From NCBI GenBank assembly GCA_003139735.1, contig PLGA01000153.1, positions 1 through 9,129 of the forward strand: a stretch of DNA of 9,129 nucleotides, given 5' to 3'. The notes beneath the pieces are model-generated. The model was not told the origin of the DNA. It ran no database searches and saw nothing but the letters and a program-made list of their open reading frames with translations. Made by a program: the position numbers and the translations under genes. Positions 6,774 through 9,129 of the stretch are shown one piece after another (the first letter of the stretch is position 1; the number at the start of each line of letters is the position of its first letter). Source of the DNA: Bryobacterales bacterium. GTDB lineage: Bacteria; Acidobacteriota; Terriglobia; Bryobacterales; Bryobacteraceae.

Positions 6774-9128
6774 CTAGCGGCCCCTTGCTATCGCCACTGT
6801 AATCGTCACGTTGCCCTGGCAGGTTTCCGTGTCGTTCGCAGTCGCCGGAGCGACGCGGTAATAGTAGGTGGTGCCGCCGACAACATTAGCGTCCAGGAAG
6901 TGCAGCGTTCCGCCAGCAGGAACCGACACTTGTACGGCGGGGACGAAAGGACTCGACGCCGCCCCCGCGATCTGCGCGAACGGAACAAAGGTGGAACTGG
7001 TGCTCCGGTAGATGTTGTAATGGTCAATCGGAAATATGGAAGTGTCGGTGTCCGTCCAGTAAAGCTGGATGTTTCCGGCCACGCCGGGCGTCGGCGCCTT
7101 GGCGGAACCGCCAAGGGTGTTGACGCAGTGCGAGCAAGCCTCGTCCGTTGGCTGGTGAATCGTAACCTGGGCCGAAGCTACGCTCGACAAGCCTGCCGCC
7201 AATTTGGCGGTTGGAAATGCGAGGTTGTCGTTGTTCGTGACCTGCAGGCAAACATTGAAGCTCGACCCAAAGAACGCGGCTTGATCGAACGCAGTGGTCG
7301 CATTGACTTGTACGCCGCTCGCCGAGGTGAACGCCCCGGAGCATGAGTAATCCCAGAGGTAGCTGACAATCGTGCTCGGTGGCGCGCCCGGCGTGCTGTC
7401 CGTCTTCCCTTGGTCCGGGTTTGTGGACTTGGAACCGTCCAGCGTGAACGGGGAGTAAATCACCGCGCCGCCTACAGTCGTATTCGGGCAGAAGTTATAA
7501 GGTCCGCCCGCGTTTGCATTCGGCGGGTTGGGCGGACTGGCGATGACCACGTTACCCACCACATCGGCGGTCAGAGGCGTGGGAGTAGCGTTATCGGTCA
7601 CCCGCAGACGGACGGGGTAATTGTACGGCAACGACTTACCGCCGGGGAGAGTGAAATTGTAAATAATCTCCGAGCAACTCTTGGTCAGACATTGGGGGCT
7701 CCCCGGGCCGATCGTGAAGTTCGTGCCGCCCGTTCCGTCCACATCCCACTGCCAGCTTACCAAACTAAAGGAGGGATTCTGGTCCACCGAGCACTGGCCG
7801 TTAAGCGTAACTGGCCCGCCCGAAGCCACGTGAGAGGGATTGGCCGTGAAGCACGCTACCGGTACCGGCTGGAACACCGTCTTGTTCAGCATGATAATCG
7901 CGCTGGCGGTTTCCATGTAATACTGCTGGCCGGTGTAATTGTGGCCGTACCAAGAGCCGTCGCCGCCTTGGCTCGCAACCAGCGTGCGAGCCACCCCATT
8001 GGTCGGATCGCTGCCGCCATACGCGGCGGTTTGAGCGGCATACCAGTCGATCGGTGGATAGCAGGGTCCCGCGCCGCTGCCTATACTGCTTAGCGGGACT
8101 GGCGAAGCGCATGTGTGCGGATCGTCCAGCGATTGCAGCGTGGAGAGGGGCGTATTGCTCAATCCAGTGCCGGAGTTGTCGTGCAGGAGCATCGCCTTGG
8201 TGAACGAGAACATCCCGTAATAGTAGTCTTTCAGGTCGCCCGTGGCGCCATCGCCCTGATTCGCGAAACCGTCCCGAAGAAAAGTCGCCGCGCTGTCCCA
8301 AGCCGCGTTGCCCCCAGGGGTCGTCTTGCCTTGGCCCAAACCGTTCATCGCGAGTTGCACCATCCCGGAGGGCGTATCGGCGTACGGACCCCAGAGCGTG
8401 CTGCTGCTGGTGTAGCCGAAATAGCCGTTAACCGCGCTGTTTTTTGTGAATGAGTTGTCGAGCCAGGCGTCGTCGGCCTCATGGAGTTCCGCGGGCACCG
8501 TTGCGCCGAAATTGCGCAACGCCGGAATGATGCCAATCGCGGCCCACTGGCTTACCGAATTGTCGCCGGTCTCTTCCTGGCAGGAGTAATGCCAGCCGCC
8601 GGTCGTTTCGAAAACCCAGGAGCTTGCGACGTCGTATTCAGTTTGCGCCTGACAGTAGACGTAGTCGTCGACCATGTCATAAACGGCGTCTTTGTACAGG
8701 TAGGCTTGCCCCGCTCCGCTGCCCTTGCCGACCGCTGCCGCGGCCAGATTGGTTCCGGCAGTGACCAGCGTGTTGGGAGTTCCGGACGCCACAACTGCAT
8801 CCAGCATCATGCCGGTCTGGTAATTCTCGGGGTAGCCATTGTGCCCCACTCCTATGCCGTTGCCATTTTGGTCGGGATTAAACGTACCAAAGGTCACGTC
8901 CGTCTGGGTGCTAATGGGGATCGTCGAGAGTTGATCGAAGACCCCGTTCAGGCAAAGGCGAACGTCGTCGGCGTAGGGGTTCGAAGGAATGTTCGTCTGC
9001 AGGAATCCACTGTCCTCAAAGGCCGCGCAATTCAATGCGTCTACGCCCGTTCCCCCGGCGCCGGCCGAGTTCGCGTTTCCGCCAGCCCCATACCAGTTGC
9101 CTATCGGCGCCCCGTCGGCAGCGGTGGT
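6774..9128 (-). CDS. Large secreted protein, alpha/alpha-toroid-like region plus two PKD-like domains and a fibronectin-III-like domain (5' end outside window)
   Basis: The frame is open from the right edge to a TAG at 6774, giving at least 784 residues. A TTG at 9035 is simply an internal Leu, since the reading continues upstream with Gly/Ala-rich sequence (GAGGNANSAGAGGTG). Residues about 32-415 look like a prenyltransferase/squalene-cyclase-type alpha/alpha toroid: repeated Trp/Gly-rich helix ends such as GGWHYSCQEETGDNSVSQWA (from 177) and QGGDGSW (387-393), which fits the QxxxGxW 'QW' motif. No DxDD cyclase acid motif is visible. Then come two PKD-like beta domains (about 424-530 with SWQWDVDG and RLRVTDN; about 535-658 with ANAGGPY, LDGSKSTNPD, YLWDYSC and CLQVTNND) and an Fn3-like domain (about 673-780, LYWTDTDT, HYNIYRS, TYYYRVAP). 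Numerous cysteines suggest disulfides outside the cytoplasm. Function is unknown; surface binding or glycan processing is possible. Confidence 0.82.
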   Translation of the reverse strand, partial: TTAADGAPIGNWYGAGGNANSAGAGGTGVDALNCAAFEDSGFLQTNIPSNPYADDVRLCLNGVFDQLSTIPISTQTDVTFGTFNPDQNGNGIGVGHNGYPENYQTGMMLDAVVASGTPNTLVTAGTNLAAAAVGKGSGAGQAYLYKDAVYDMVDDYVYCQAQTEYDVASSWVFETTGGWHYSCQEETGDNSVSQWAAIGIIPALRNFGATVPAELHEADDAWLDNSFTKNSAVNGYFGYTSSSTLWGPYADTPSGMVQLAMNGLGQGKTTPGGNAAWDSAATFLRDGFANQGDGATGDLKDYYYGMFSFTKAMLLHDNSGTGLSNTPLSTLQSLDDPHTCASPVPLSSIGSGAGPCYPPIDWYAAQTAAYGGSDPTNGVARTLVASQGGDGSWYGHNYTGQQYYMETASAIIMLNKTVFQPVPVACFTANPSHVASGGPVTLNGQCSVDQNPSFSLVSWQWDVDGTGGTNFTIGPGSPQCLTKSCSEIIYNFTLPGGKSLPYNYPVRLRVTDNATPTPLTADVVGNVVIASPPNPPNANAGGPYNFCPNTTVGGAVIYSPFTLDGSKSTNPDQGKTDSTPGAPPSTIVSYLWDYSCSGAFTSASGVQVNATTAFDQAAFFGSSFNVCLQVTNNDNLAFPTAKLAAGLSSVASAQVTIHQPTDEACSHCVNTLGGSAKAPTPGVAGNIQLYWTDTDTSIFPIDHYNIYRSTSSTFVPFAQIAGAASSPFVPAVQVSVPAGGTLHFLDANVVGGTTYYYRVAPATANDTETCQGNVTITVAIARGR

Positions 9129-9129
9129 G

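Noticed and set aside
9033..9035. TTG as a start codon for the toroid/PKD protein
   Set aside because: The frame stays open to the window edge with composition like the rest of the protein, no ribosome site precedes it, and no signal peptide follows; it is an internal Leu.

Overview
The window suggests a high-GC soil or environmental bacterium, most likely an Acidobacteriota member of the Solibacter/Bryobacter type. That is an inference from gene content, not proof: large exported beta-propeller proteins of the FG-GAP/VCBS plus ASPIC/UnbV (CRTAC1-like) type, a TPR protein next to them, small exported Trp-Gly-rich proteins, and PKD-bearing secreted proteins commonly occur together in such genomes. 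No rRNA, tRNA, CRISPR array, transposase, phage gene or plasmid function was seen.

Layout. On the plus strand, the left edge carries about 40 codons of what may be the end of an unidentified gene. Its TGA overlaps the ATG of a 331-residue exported tetratricopeptide repeat (TPR) protein in an ATGA junction. The TPR gene ends at 1117 and converges on the end of a minus-strand series that fills the rest of the window. In transcription order (right to left) the minus-strand genes are: a very long secreted protein, cut by the right edge, with an alpha/alpha-toroid-like region followed by two PKD-like domains and a fibronectin-III-like domain; a 115-residue exported beta-rich protein; a 562-residue exported protein with a histidine-rich N-terminal region and a C-terminal segment resembling a pseudomurein-binding repeat; and two paralogous seven-motif FG-GAP/ASPIC-UnbV proteins (569 and 555 residues).

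The last three genes are packed tightly (20 bp gap, then a 4-base GTGA overlap) and look like one operon. The two genes before them are separated from it, and from each other, by gaps of 107 and 87 bp. Each gap contains a perfect inverted repeat (12-bp and 11-bp stems) that could be a terminator, an attenuator or a dispersed palindromic element.

The four minus-strand proteins with visible N-termini and the TPR protein all start with Sec-type signal sequences, and the truncated one is built from extracellular domain types. The region therefore appears to encode envelope or secreted proteins, probably calcium-stabilised in the case of the two propellers. No enzymatic pathway can be assigned from the sequence. 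The best candidates for something little described are the histidine-rich/PMBR-like protein coupled to the two propellers, and the toroid-PKD-Fn3 protein. Every stretch longer than about 110 bases is covered by a gene call.
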